Origin: Gemmataceae bacterium
GTDB taxonomy: Bacteria; Planctomycetota; Planctomycetia; Gemmatales; Gemmataceae
DNA: 39,996 bases
Direction: 5' to 3'
Assembly: GCA_019636445.1 (NCBI GenBank)
Contig: JAHBXO010000011.1
Coordinates: 1 to 39,996, forward strand
Position numbers and translations under genes: made by a program. Below, piece after piece: positions 17,460-24,808 of the stretch. Numbering within the stretch: position 1 is the first letter of the stretch; every line of letters starts with the position of its first letter. Under the pieces are notes generated by a model. That model saw nothing but the letters and a program-made list of their open reading frames with translations. It ran no database searches and was not told where the DNA came from.

Positions 17460-17690
17460 ATGGGTGTCACGCTCGCTCAAATGGGATTGGAACACCTGCC
17501 GGCCGACGTTCGCCTGAGCCTCGCTGAGCAACTCTGGGATAGTGTCGCCGACGAGATCCAAGTTCGGCCGCCGACCGAAGCCGAGCGGAACGAACTCGAA
17601 CGGCGCATCGAGGCGGCGGACGCTGACCCGAACGACGCGATTGCATGGGAAGCCATCCGTGCCGAAGCCAGGTCCCGGTGGCAAAAGTGA
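17460..17690 (+). CDS. Putative antitoxin of a ParE-type addiction module
   Basis: A 76-residue acidic protein resembling the 'putative addiction module component' family. It has the signature HLPADVRLSLAEQLWDSVADE at residues 12-32 and an acidic C-terminal half ending WEAIRAEARSRWQK. Antitoxins of this type bind and neutralise a ParE/RelE-like toxin and often repress their own promoter. The ATG at 17460 gives the full family-length protein, and the upstream extension has no similarity. The toxin gene overlaps its stop (GTGA), the classic arrangement. The 139-bp gap upstream, shared with the divergent dehydrogenase gene, should hold its promoter, but no convincing boxes were found. Confidence 0.85.
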   Translation: MGVTLAQMGLEHLPADVRLSLAEQLWDSVADEIQVRPPTEAERNELERRIEAADADPNDAIAWEAIRAEARSRWQK

Positions 17691-18013
17691 GCGTTCCCTT
17701 ACGATTCCTCCGTGCGGCCCGAGCGGATTTCGATGAGGCTTACGATTTCTACGAACGACAGGCGTCGGGACTCGGCGAACGATTCGCCGACCACGTTCAA
17801 TTCGTGTTGGATCGGATCGCAGCCAATCCACGACTGCATGCGGTCGTCCTGAAAAACGTCCGCAAGGCCGTCGTCGCTAAGTTTCCCTATTGCGTCTACT
17901 ACCGCGAAGAGGCGAACTGCATCCGCATCCTCTCGGTGTTTCACGCCAGTCGCGATCCCGCAATCTGGAAACGACGCATGGCCAATGGGACGGACGTGTC
18001 CGGCGAATCTTAG
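17687..18013 (+). CDS. RelE/ParE-family toxin
   Basis: A 108-residue basic protein with the ParE/RelE pattern: VPLRFLRAARADFDEAYDFYERQASGLGERFADHV at the N-terminus, then FPYCVYYREEANCIRILSVFHASRDPAIWKRR at about residues 65-96, where the last strand carries the residues typical of the family. Known ParE toxins poison DNA gyrase and RelE toxins cleave mRNA. Which applies here cannot be read from the sequence. The GTG at 17687 overlaps the antitoxin stop by three bases and gives the normal family length. A second GTG at 17678 and an ATG at 17645 are alternatives. Translation is probably coupled to the antitoxin. Confidence 0.87.
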   Translation: MSVPLRFLRAARADFDEAYDFYERQASGLGERFADHVQFVLDRIAANPRLHAVVLKNVRKAVVAKFPYCVYYREEANCIRILSVFHASRDPAIWKRRMANGTDVSGES

Positions 18014-18122
18014 TGCCGCGTTGAATACTTTCCGACCAATACCGCCAGTCGCGTGAAGAACTCCCGTGTCACGCGAGTCCTCGCGGCGATACGGCATGCG
18101 GCACCGCCGCTACACTGACTCC

Positions 18123-19151
18123 ATGCGATTCCTCACCGAACTGTATCCGTCCGTCGCCGCGCGCGTTAAGCCGCCCGTCTGCATCCCGATGGGGGCGCCG
18201 AAATCGGTCGCTTACCTCGTGCAGGCGATGGGGCTGCCGGATGTCACCTGCTTCCAGATGGACCTCTTCCCGGCCGCCCGACTGCGCGAAGACCTCACCG
18301 AACTCGGCGCGACGGCGGAGGTCGTCACGGCGGCGGACCTCTGGGATCTGCCGCAGAAGTTCAACACGGTCTTGCTCCCGGCCGGGGCGCACACCGACCG
18401 CGAGCTGAAACTCGACCTGATCGAACAGGGCTTCCATGTGCTGAACCCCGGCGGGATGTCCATCACGCTCTCGGAGTACGAGACGGACACCGAGTTCGCC
18501 AAGCAACACAAGAAGATCTTCGGGAAGTGCGGGCAGACGCCGTCGAGCAAGGCCGGCATGGCGTTCTTCAGTGCGAAAGGCGATGAACCGCGCGAACGCC
18601 GGCGGCACGAGATGCACTTCCACGCCCGCATCGGCCAGGGGCCGTCGATGGACTTCCTCTCGCGGCCCGGAGTCTTCAGCTACGGCCGCATGGACAACGG
18701 ATCGCGGGCGCTGCTCGAAGTCGCCGACCCGAAGGACGGCGACCGCGTCCTCGACCTCGGCAGCGGCTGCGGTGTCGTCGGCTGCCTCGTATCGACGAAG
18801 GCGAAGCTTGGCCATCTCACGTTCATCGACAGCCATTTGCGCGCCAACGCCGTCTGCGAGCTGAACGCGAAGGCGAACGGGTTGGCGGACTACGACATCG
18901 TGGCCAGCGAATCGATGGACGGGCTGCCAACCGCAAGCTACGATCTTGTGCTGGCAAACCCGCCGTATTATGGCGACTCGATGGTCGCCCGGCTCTTCGT
19001 CGGCAAGTCCCGCGACCTGCTGAAGAAGGGCGGCCGATTCATGATCGTCACGAAAATGCCGACCGCCGTCGTGCCAATGATCTTCGACGCGTTCGGCGGC
19101 TGCGACGTGGTCGAGAACCGGGGCTACTCGATCGTCGTCGCGACGGCGTGA
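18123..19151 (+). CDS. RsmC-like class I SAM-dependent methyltransferase
   Basis: A 342-residue protein, almost exactly the length of E. coli RsmC (16S rRNA G1207 methyltransferase). It has the same two-part build: a degenerate N-terminal methyltransferase-like half (about 1-165) and an active C-terminal MTS domain. The SAM-binding motif VLDLGSGCGVVG is at 209-220 and the catalytic motif NPPYY at 279-283, followed by LLKKGGRFMIVTK. The ATG at 18123 is preferred, and in-frame codons upstream add only 19 unlike residues. The target is probably rRNA guanine N2, although related MTS enzymes modify other guanines. A stand-alone gene; TACACT at 18111-18116 would suit a -10 box only for a nearly leaderless transcript. 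Confidence 0.83.
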   Translation: MRFLTELYPSVAARVKPPVCIPMGAPKSVAYLVQAMGLPDVTCFQMDLFPAARLREDLTELGATAEVVTAADLWDLPQKFNTVLLPAGAHTDRELKLDLIEQGFHVLNPGGMSITLSEYETDTEFAKQHKKIFGKCGQTPSSKAGMAFFSAKGDEPRERRRHEMHFHARIGQGPSMDFLSRPGVFSYGRMDNGSRALLEVADPKDGDRVLDLGSGCGVVGCLVSTKAKLGHLTFIDSHLRANAVCELNAKANGLADYDIVASESMDGLPTASYDLVLANPPYYGDSMVARLFVGKSRDLLKKGGRFMIVTKMPTAVVPMIFDAFGGCDVVENRGYSIVVATA

Positions 19152-19162
19152 ACGCGAACCGA

Positions 19163-20032
19163 CTATTTCTTCTTCAGGTAGTCCCCCAGCTTCGTGGCAT
19201 CCAGGTCCACCTTCGCGCCGTCCTTCGGCACATCCACCTTCGCCGTCCAGAGAATGCTGTTCGTCAGGAACTTGCGATAGCCCTCCTCGGCGAAGCTGGC
19301 GTGCAGGTGGGCGCCGGTGAACGTCACCGACCGGCCGCCGTTCGGGCGCTCGAAGGCCCAGGCCACGATGTCTTCGCGGTCCTCCTTCTTCGGCGGGGTC
19401 TTCGGGTTCCAGGTGCGGAGCAGCGGCGTGATGCCGGTCATCTCCTTCGTGAAGCGCATCTTCGTCAGCCAGCCGTCGTCGACCTTGAAGGACTTCACGC
19501 CATTGAAGATCGCGTGGTTGGGGAACTCCTTGAACTCGTGGACCCAGTGGGCGCGGGCGGAGTACCCCTTCTCCCACGCGGCCCCGCCGATGGTGCGGGC
19601 GCGGTCGCCGAAGTCCTTCGGATAGTCGCCGACCTGGTGGAGTTGCACGAGGCCGACGCCGGCGTCCATGAGCTTCTGGATCTCGGCGAAGCGGTTCTCC
19701 TTGAGGAAGGCGTGCTTGTCGCCGCCGTCAAGCAGGAAGACGATCGTTTTTGCGCCGGCGAACGTCTCCGCCTTCTTCGGCCAATCGAGCGCCAGCACGG
19801 GCGCCACGCCGGGAGTCTGCTTCACGAGGTCCATCAGCACGGCGCAGCCGGCGACGTATTCGTGCTCGCCGGGCTTGAAGGCATTCGACCCCGCGACGAA
19901 GACGATCTTCGCGAGCGCCGGGTCGGTCGGGAGTTGTTCGACGGGCGGATCGTTCCGCGGCCGTTGGGCGTCCGCGGCCGACGCGAACGGCATCGCGGCG
20001 AGAAGCAGAGCGGAAAGGATGAGCCGGCGCAT
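19163..20032 (-). CDS. Exported ThuA-like domain protein
   Basis: A 289-residue protein with a signal peptide (MRRLILSALLLAAMPFASAADA) and a ThuA-like, glutamine-amidotransferase-type fold. Landmarks are KIVFVAGSNAFKPGEHEYVAGCAVL at about 43-67, AKTIVFLLDGGDKH, MDAGVGLVQLHQVGDYP at about 142-158 and GGRSVTFTGAHLHASF at about 239-254. ThuA was named from trehalose utilisation in rhizobia. In planctomycetes the many exported homologues are often annotated as sugar or glycoside-related, without proof. It is convergent with the methyltransferase gene (11-bp gap) and divergent from yebC. Confidence 0.87.
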   Translation of the reverse strand: MRRLILSALLLAAMPFASAADAQRPRNDPPVEQLPTDPALAKIVFVAGSNAFKPGEHEYVAGCAVLMDLVKQTPGVAPVLALDWPKKAETFAGAKTIVFLLDGGDKHAFLKENRFAEIQKLMDAGVGLVQLHQVGDYPKDFGDRARTIGGAAWEKGYSARAHWVHEFKEFPNHAIFNGVKSFKVDDGWLTKMRFTKEMTGITPLLRTWNPKTPPKKEDREDIVAWAFERPNGGRSVTFTGAHLHASFAEEGYRKFLTNSILWTAKVDVPKDGAKVDLDATKLGDYLKKK

Positions 20033-20051
20033 GGAGACCTCGGGAGAAGCA

Positions 20052-20081
20052 GGGACACGGTTCGAGAGTCGATCATATACT
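20052..20081 (+). promoter_or_regulatory. Possible promoter of yebC
   Basis: TATACT at 20076-20081 fits a -10 box, and GGGACA at 20052-20057 is a 4/6 match to a -35 box with an 18-bp spacer. It lies 29 bases before the yebC ATG. Inferred by eye only. Confidence 0.3.
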
Positions 20082-20109
20082 AAGCGGATTCACCGTCGAA
20101 GGGGAACGA

Positions 20110-20850
20110 ATGGCAGGCCACAGTCACGCGGCGAACATCGCCGTCCGGAAAGGGAAGCAGGACGCCCAACGCGCGAAGCTGTTCAGCAAGCTCGCGCGGT
20201 ACATCATGATCGCGGCGAAGAACGGCGGCGGGGATCCGGACACGAACCTGCGGCTGCGCTACGCGATCGACAAGGCGCGCGCCGTGTCGATGCCGAAGGA
20301 CAACATCGAACGGGCCGTCAAGAAGGGGACCGGCGAACTCGAAGGCGTCAACTACGAAGACGTGACCTACGAAGGCTACGGCCCCGGCGGCGTCGCGATC
20401 CTCGTCGAGGCGCTAACCGACAACCGCGCCCGCACCAGCAACGAAGTCCGCGTCGTGTTCGAGAAGAATGGCGGCAACATGGGCACGCCGGGTTGCGTCG
20501 GCTACCTCTTCGACCGGAAGGGGCTGATCGTTCTGGACGCGAAGGCGTATCCGGACGAGGAGAAGGCGATGGAAGCGGCGCTCGAAGCCGGTGCCGACGA
20601 CTTCCAGCGGAACGGCGACAACTACGAACTGCTCACCGACCCGACCACGTTCAATGCCGTGCTCGACAAACTGAAGACCGCGGGGTATCAGCCGACCAGT
20701 TCGGAACTCTCGCAGCTCGCGAAGACGCTGGCGGACGTGGAGACGGAAGTTGGCAAGAAGGTGTTGAAATTGATCGACGCGATGGAGGACAACGACGACG
20801 TGCAGAACGTCTACACCAACGCGAACATCACCGAGGAAATGGCCGGGTAA
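20110..20850 (+). CDS. yebC: YebC/PmpR family protein
   Basis: A 246-residue cytoplasmic protein of the universally distributed YebC/PmpR family, annotated as a transcription regulator. Recent work on relatives also points to relief of ribosome stalling at proline stretches. The N-terminal signature is clear (MAGHSHAANIAVRKGKQDA, then LFSKLARYIMIAAKNGGGDP). The first residues usually read MAGHSKWANI, so S6-H7 here is a mild variation. Further matches are MPKDNIERAVKKGTGE at about 62-77, YEGYGPGGVAILVEALTDNRART and the acidic C-terminus (EDNDDVQNVYTNANI). AAGGGG lies just upstream of the ATG as a ribosome site. A bidirectional terminator follows 6 bases after the stop. Confidence 0.96.
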   Translation: MAGHSHAANIAVRKGKQDAQRAKLFSKLARYIMIAAKNGGGDPDTNLRLRYAIDKARAVSMPKDNIERAVKKGTGELEGVNYEDVTYEGYGPGGVAILVEALTDNRARTSNEVRVVFEKNGGNMGTPGCVGYLFDRKGLIVLDAKAYPDEEKAMEAALEAGADDFQRNGDNYELLTDPTTFNAVLDKLKTAGYQPTSSELSQLAKTLADVETEVGKKVLKLIDAMEDNDDVQNVYTNANITEEMAG

Positions 20851-20856
20851 ATGAAA

Positions 20857-20884
20857 AAGCCCAGCGATGTTCATCGCTGGGCTT
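20857..20884. terminator. Bidirectional terminator between yebC and the coiled-coil gene
   Basis: A perfect 13-bp inverted repeat with a TT loop (20857-20869 and 20872-20884) is flanked by A's on the left and by CGCATTTT on the right. It can therefore end both the yebC transcript (+) and the converging coiled-coil gene (-). Confidence 0.85.
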
Positions 20885-20902
20885 CGCATTTTCACTTCGC
20901 AA

Positions 20903-21679
20903 TCAGTCTTCCTTCGAGTCGGTCGACTTTCCGAGAGGAGCGAGGATCTCCTCGACGGAGAGGCCGCTGGCCGGGGCGCCGTCTTCCATGATCGTCGGGG
21001 CCATCTTCAGCTTCTGGCGCTGAATGTCCACGTCGCGTTGCAGGTCGCGAAGCGACTGCTTCACGCTGGACAGACGGCTGTCGTCGATCTGGTACTTGCT
21101 CTCGATCTGCTGGTACTGGAGCACCTTGTACTCCGCTTCGAGCTTGTCGATGGCGACGACCAGTTCGACCTTGTTCCGCCGCAGTCCTTCGACCTGCTTC
21201 TGGAGCGCGTCCTTGATCCGCTCGCGGGCGTTCAGCGTCTGCTCCATGCTGTTGACGGTGTTCTTGCGGGCCGTCACTCGCTTCACATCGCTGGCGAGCA
21301 GGTTCTTGGCTTCGTCCGGGGACACCGTGAATCGGCCGTAACTCACCTTGGATGTCGCATCCTTGAGCTTCTCGCCGATCGCGAGGACCTTCTTCTCCTC
21401 GGCGGCGACTTCGGACTTCATGGTGCCGAGGTCCTTGGCGAGCCGTTCGACGTCGACGATTTCGGCGACGAGGGCGGTTTGCGCCTTGTCGATGTCCTTA
21501 TCCAGTTGCTTCACTTCCTTGCGGAGTTGCTGGATCTTCTTCTCGGTGGGGATTTGCGAATCGACCCACTCGCCGACGCTGGCGACTTCCGACTTGGCGT
21601 AGCTGAAAAGCCGAGTGCCCTTGAGGAAGGAGAATGCGATCGCTCCGACGACCGCGACCAGCAGCAGTTTCTTGGCCAT
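20903..21679 (-). CDS. Membrane-anchored coiled-coil protein
   Basis: A 258-residue protein of unknown function. The ATG at 21679 is preceded by GGGAG about 10 bases upstream and opens with a single hydrophobic helix (MAKKLLLVAVVGAIAFSFLKG), probably an uncleaved signal anchor. From about residue 40 to 225 the sequence is a long heptad-like, charged coiled coil (KKIQQLRKEVKQLDKDIDKAQ, INSMEQTLNARERIKDALQKQVEGL, VDIQRQKLKMAP). The end is low-complexity and acidic (KSTDSKED). No enzymatic motif was seen. A structural or scaffold role at the membrane is inferred from shape alone. It is convergent with yebC and downstream of the three-gene zeta-like operon, but a 128-bp gap separates them. Confidence 0.78.
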   Translation of the reverse strand: MAKKLLLVAVVGAIAFSFLKGTRLFSYAKSEVASVGEWVDSQIPTEKKIQQLRKEVKQLDKDIDKAQTALVAEIVDVERLAKDLGTMKSEVAAEEKKVLAIGEKLKDATSKVSYGRFTVSPDEAKNLLASDVKRVTARKNTVNSMEQTLNARERIKDALQKQVEGLRRNKVELVVAIDKLEAEYKVLQYQQIESKYQIDDSRLSSVKQSLRDLQRDVDIQRQKLKMAPTIMEDGAPASGLSVEEILAPLGKSTDSKED

Positions 21680-21807
21680 TTGCGGAAACTCCCGGGGACA
21701 ATGCGACCGGCAACGGTCGGGGCAGTCACCCAAACGCGGGTGATGGAGAGGTATTCGCGGGGTGCGGGGGCGGATTTGAGCCGTGCGGAAAAATCTTCCG
21801 GTTTTCG

Positions 21808-22581
21808 TCAAGGGGGCAATTCAGTCGAAGGCCAGGCGGCTTCGGGACTCGCGGCGCGGACGCGGCGATCGTAACCGCCCCGGTCCACGACCCGCGCCAA
21901 CTGAAAGGTCGCGGAGAAGAACGCAGTCATAAGACCGAAACCGAGTAAGGCAGGCGGTACCTTATTCGCTAACCAGAGGAATATCGCCAGGAGCACTACG
22001 ACGAGGAACAGCATCAGCGCCAAGCCGGTGGCGTAACCCATCCAGACGACGGAATTGGATTCGCCCTGCGTGGGGGGCCAGCGGTCGCGGACACGGTCGG
22101 CGGCGAGTCGGGAGTTCAACCACAGTTGAAATTTGCGGCGGGCTGCGGACCAGAACGCGGACAGGCACGCGAACGAACCAACGAGGGCGAGGGCGAGGCT
22201 TCCGAGGACCGAACCGACCACCATTTTGAAGAAGACGCGATTCTGCTGAACTGGGGCGGCGGCGGGCTGACGCACGAGATTGTCGATGGAGGCGAAGAGG
22301 ACGCTAAGGACGAAGGCAGCTCCTGCGGCCTTCCAGAGTCCGTAGCCGAGGTAGAGTCGGAAGTGGGCGGCCCCGCGGAGTCGGTTCGGATCACGTCGGC
22401 GAATCCACCAACCGGTCCGGATATCCCCCCAGGCGAACTTGAGGGCGATGGTGGTGCCGAGCAGGGCCGGCTGTTGGGCGATCTCGTACACTGCGATCGC
22501 GACGGCAACGAGCACGCCCCAGACGATCCACGCGCCGCCCTCGGTGCGCGTGTCCGATTGTCCGTCGAACTCCTCGCTCAC
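21808..22581 (-). CDS. Polytopic membrane protein of unknown function
   Basis: A 257-residue protein with about five hydrophobic segments: 17-37, 80-99, 118-145, 177-205 and 208-230. Between the first and second is a basic loop (DIRTGWWIRRRDPNRLRGAAHF), so the loop at about 52-75 is probably cytoplasmic. The C-terminal tail is short and polar. I recognise no family. The start is a GTG at 22581 overlapping the stop of the 72-residue gene upstream by four bases (GTGA), which argues strongly for a shared operon with the zeta-like kinase gene. A start at another codon is unlikely because that overlap is so exact. Confidence 0.72.
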   Translation of the reverse strand: MSEEFDGQSDTRTEGGAWIVWGVLVAVAIAVYEIAQQPALLGTTIALKFAWGDIRTGWWIRRRDPNRLRGAAHFRLYLGYGLWKAAGAAFVLSVLFASIDNLVRQPAAAPVQQNRVFFKMVVGSVLGSLALALVGSFACLSAFWSAARRKFQLWLNSRLAADRVRDRWPPTQGESNSVVWMGYATGLALMLFLVVVLLAIFLWLANKVPPALLGFGLMTAFFSATFQLARVVDRGGYDRRVRAASPEAAWPSTELPP

Positions 22582-22796
22582 GTCGTCGGCCGTCCGAACT
22601 CGTCAAGTCCGTAGCGGGCGAAGATCTCCTTCGGTTCGATCCAGACGACGGTGCCGTTCGGCCCGGCCTCGCAAACGGAGCGGCCCATGCGGGCATGTTC
22701 AAGGAGGGCCTCGCGATTCGCCCGCTCGTGGGCTGCCGCCATCGCCGGTTGGCGCTTCTGGATTTCCTCGAGCCGGCTGTTGAGTACTTCAGGCAT
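22578..22796 (-). CDS. Small protein paired with the zeta-like kinase
   Basis: A 72-residue charged protein (MPEVLNSRLEEIQKRQPAMA at the start, then ERANREALLEHARMGRSV, and WIEPKEIFARYGLDEFGRP at the C-terminus). The N-terminal half is predicted helical by eye. The ATG at 22796 overlaps the last codons of the zeta-like gene by eight bases (ATGCCTGA), so translation is likely to be coupled. A GTG nine bases further upstream is an alternative start. Short companions beside COG4185-type predicted ATPases are common, and some such pairs are regarded as toxin-antitoxin-like. By position this would be the antitoxin or cofactor, but no experiment is known to me. The gene also overlaps the membrane protein gene by four bases. 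Confidence 0.7.
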   Translation of the reverse strand: MPEVLNSRLEEIQKRQPAMAAAHERANREALLEHARMGRSVCEAGPNGTVVWIEPKEIFARYGLDEFGRPTT

Positions 22797-23364
22797 CGTT
22801 GGCACTCCTCTTGAACGCGTCCCAAATGGCCTCGTCGCCGATCAACTCGTCGTCGATCGAACCGATCGCGATGAGTTCACGTTGGCCGTATGAGTTATCA
22901 TACACTTCCCAATAGTCGGCGTGTTCTCGATACAGGTCGAAGAAGTTTCGAACGCTTCTCGAATACCGTTGACGGACGGTCGCGTCGGGCACGAAGTGCC
23001 CACCGCTCCGGACTCGCGAGGCGATCCGCTGGATCGCCAGCTCGGGGCTGCTGAGCCAGTAGTAGTAAAGATACACTTCGTAGCCGGCGACCCGCAAGTC
23101 GCCGAGCCAACTCGCGTAGGTGCGTGCGGCCAGCGTCGTCTCGAACGCGAAGTCTTCCTTCGCGGCGGCGAGGTCGTCCAGTTGCTGCAGCATGATCCGG
23201 CCGGCCCGAATGGCGACGCCTTCCGGGTTCAGGCCGTTCAATCCGCGCGCGATGATATCCGCGTTCACGAACGTCGGTATCTTCAACACGCTCGTCAATA
23301 CTTCTTTGGAAGCCGTCGTCTTCCCGGCTCCGTTGATTCCCGCCAACACGGCGACGCGCGGCAT
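22789..23364 (-). CDS. Zeta-toxin-like P-loop kinase (predicted ABC-type ATPase, COG4185-like)
   Basis: A 191-residue P-loop protein. The ATG at 23364 gives the usual N-terminus MPRVAVLAGINGAGKTT with Walker A at about 9-17. FVNADIIARGLNGLNPEGVAIRAGRIML follows and matches the substrate-binding region of zeta-like proteins (NAD, then PE). FAFETTL near residue 70 is the next conserved strand, and RSGGHFVPDATVRQRYSRS near residue 120 supplies the lid arginines. True zeta toxins phosphorylate UDP-N-acetylglucosamine, while many chromosomal relatives have unknown substrates. It is the first gene of an overlapping three-gene operon. Which small molecule it phosphorylates, and whether it is toxic, is unknown. 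Confidence 0.85.
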   Translation of the reverse strand: MPRVAVLAGINGAGKTTASKEVLTSVLKIPTFVNADIIARGLNGLNPEGVAIRAGRIMLQQLDDLAAAKEDFAFETTLAARTYASWLGDLRVAGYEVYLYYYWLSSPELAIQRIASRVRSGGHFVPDATVRQRYSRSVRNFFDLYREHADYWEVYDNSYGQRELIAIGSIDDELIGDEAIWDAFKRSANDA

Positions 23365-23447
23365 GGGCGCCCCTCGTAAGGAATCCCGACTCACCTACTA
23401 TACTTCCATCGAATCCCGTCCCGCCACGCGACTCCCGGAGAAACCCC

Positions 23448-24767
23448 ATGCTCGTTCGGATGACGACTCTCGCGCTCGTACTCCTCGCCGCCGCCGTCGG
23501 CCGCGCCGACGATTGGCCCCAGTGGATGGGCAAGGACCGCGACAACGTCTGGAAGGAAACCGGCATCCTCGAGAAGTTCCCCGCCGGCGGGCCGAAAGTG
23601 CTCTGGCGCACAAAGGTCGGCGGATCGTACAGCGGACCGGCCGTCGCCAACGGCAAGGTCTACGTGATGGACTACCTGACGAAGGACAAGGCGCCCGAAG
23701 GGAACTGGCAGGGTCAGGAACTCACCGGCATCGAGCGCGTCTTCTGCCTCAACGAGAAGGACGGCAGCGAAGTCTGGAAGCACGAGTACCCGGTCAAGAT
23801 CGCCGTCAGCTACCCGAACGGCCCGCGCTGCACGCCACTCGTCAACGGCGGCAAGGTCTACACCCTCGGCACCGAAGGCGATCTCATCTGCTTCGCCGAA
23901 GGGAACGCCAAGAAGATCGTCTGGCAGAAGAACCTCAAGACGATGGGCGGCAACGGCACGCCGCTCTGGGGCTTCGCCGCGCACCCGCTCATCGACGGCG
24001 ACAAACTCATCACGCTCGTCGGCGGCAACGGCTCGCACATCGTTGCTTTGAACAAGGACACCGGCGAGCAGATCTGGAAGGCCGAATCGTCCAACGGCAA
24101 GGACGAAGTCGGCTATTGCCCGCCCACGATCATCACCCACGGCGGCGTCCGCCAGCTCGTACTGCTCAAACCCCGCGCGTTCACCGCCATCGACCCCGAG
24201 ACCGGCAAGCGGCTCTGGACGCAACCGTACACCGCCGACAACGGCAGCATCATCATGTCTCCCATCGTCGTCGGCGATTACCTCTTCGGCGGAGGGTGGA
24301 ACAATAAGAACCTGCTCCTGAAGCTCGGCGCCAAGGATGGTAAGCCGTCCGCAGAGACGGTTTGGAAAGACAAGAAGGGCTTCGGCTTCGCGCCCGTCAA
24401 TGTGCAGCCGATGGCCGTCGACGGCACACTCTACGGCGTCGACCAGAACGGGAAACTCTACGCCGTCGAACTCCCTTCGGGGAAGCGCCTCTGGGAGACT
24501 GAAGAGGTCATCGGCGGACCGGCCGACTCCGGCACGGCTTTCATCGTGAAGAACGGCGACCGCTTCTTCTTCTTCACCGAGAAGGGCGACCTCGTCATCG
24601 CCAAACTCTCACCGAAGGGCTACGAGGAGATCGATCGCGCCAACGTGATCAAGCCGAATCACAAAGTGAGCCGTCGCACGGTCGTCTGGAGCATGCCGGC
24701 CTTCGCGAACAAGAAGATGTTCGCCCGCAACGACGAAGAGTTGGTCTGCGTCGACCTGTCGAAGTAA
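23448..24767 (+). CDS. PQQ-like beta-propeller protein, exported
   Basis: A 439-residue protein. A signal peptide (MTTLALVLLAAAVGRADD, from the second methionine) precedes the planctomycete motif DWPQWMGKDRDNVWKETGI. The remainder is repeats of the PQQ-propeller type: GPAVANGKVYVMDYL, TPLVNGGKVYTLGTEGDLICFAE, DTGEQIWKAESSNG, DPETGKRLWTQPYTADNGSI and DQNGKLYAVELPSGKRLWETEEV. The pattern of G-x-W/Y-x-x-x-x-G is clear. Some family members bind pyrroloquinoline quinone and others only share the fold, and no active-site acid can be named with confidence. GGAG lies 8 bases before the ATG at 23448. It stands alone, bounded by a strong terminator. Confidence 0.92.
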   Translation: MLVRMTTLALVLLAAAVGRADDWPQWMGKDRDNVWKETGILEKFPAGGPKVLWRTKVGGSYSGPAVANGKVYVMDYLTKDKAPEGNWQGQELTGIERVFCLNEKDGSEVWKHEYPVKIAVSYPNGPRCTPLVNGGKVYTLGTEGDLICFAEGNAKKIVWQKNLKTMGGNGTPLWGFAAHPLIDGDKLITLVGGNGSHIVALNKDTGEQIWKAESSNGKDEVGYCPPTIITHGGVRQLVLLKPRAFTAIDPETGKRLWTQPYTADNGSIIMSPIVVGDYLFGGGWNNKNLLLKLGAKDGKPSAETVWKDKKGFGFAPVNVQPMAVDGTLYGVDQNGKLYAVELPSGKRLWETEEVIGGPADSGTAFIVKNGDRFFFFTEKGDLVIAKLSPKGYEEIDRANVIKPNHKVSRRTVVWSMPAFANKKMFARNDEELVCVDLSK

Positions 24768-24776
24768 CAGTGGGCG

Positions 24777-24804
24777 AAGCCCCGGGATGATCATCCCGGG
24801 GCTT
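24777..24804. terminator. Bidirectional terminator between PQQ and DUF58 genes
   Basis: A perfect 28-bp palindrome (14-bp arms) sits between the PQQ-propeller stop at 24767 and the converging DUF58 stop at 24809. Its arms begin with AAGC and end with GCTT. T-runs are poor, but the position between two convergent genes makes a terminator very likely. Confidence 0.75.
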
Positions 24805-24808
24805 CCTA

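Noticed and set aside
11699..17527. Long + strand frames opposite the TPR and dehydrogenase genes
   Set aside because: High GC keeps antisense frames open. Their composition (arginine, glutamate, valine and histidine repeats) and lack of domains show them to be shadows.
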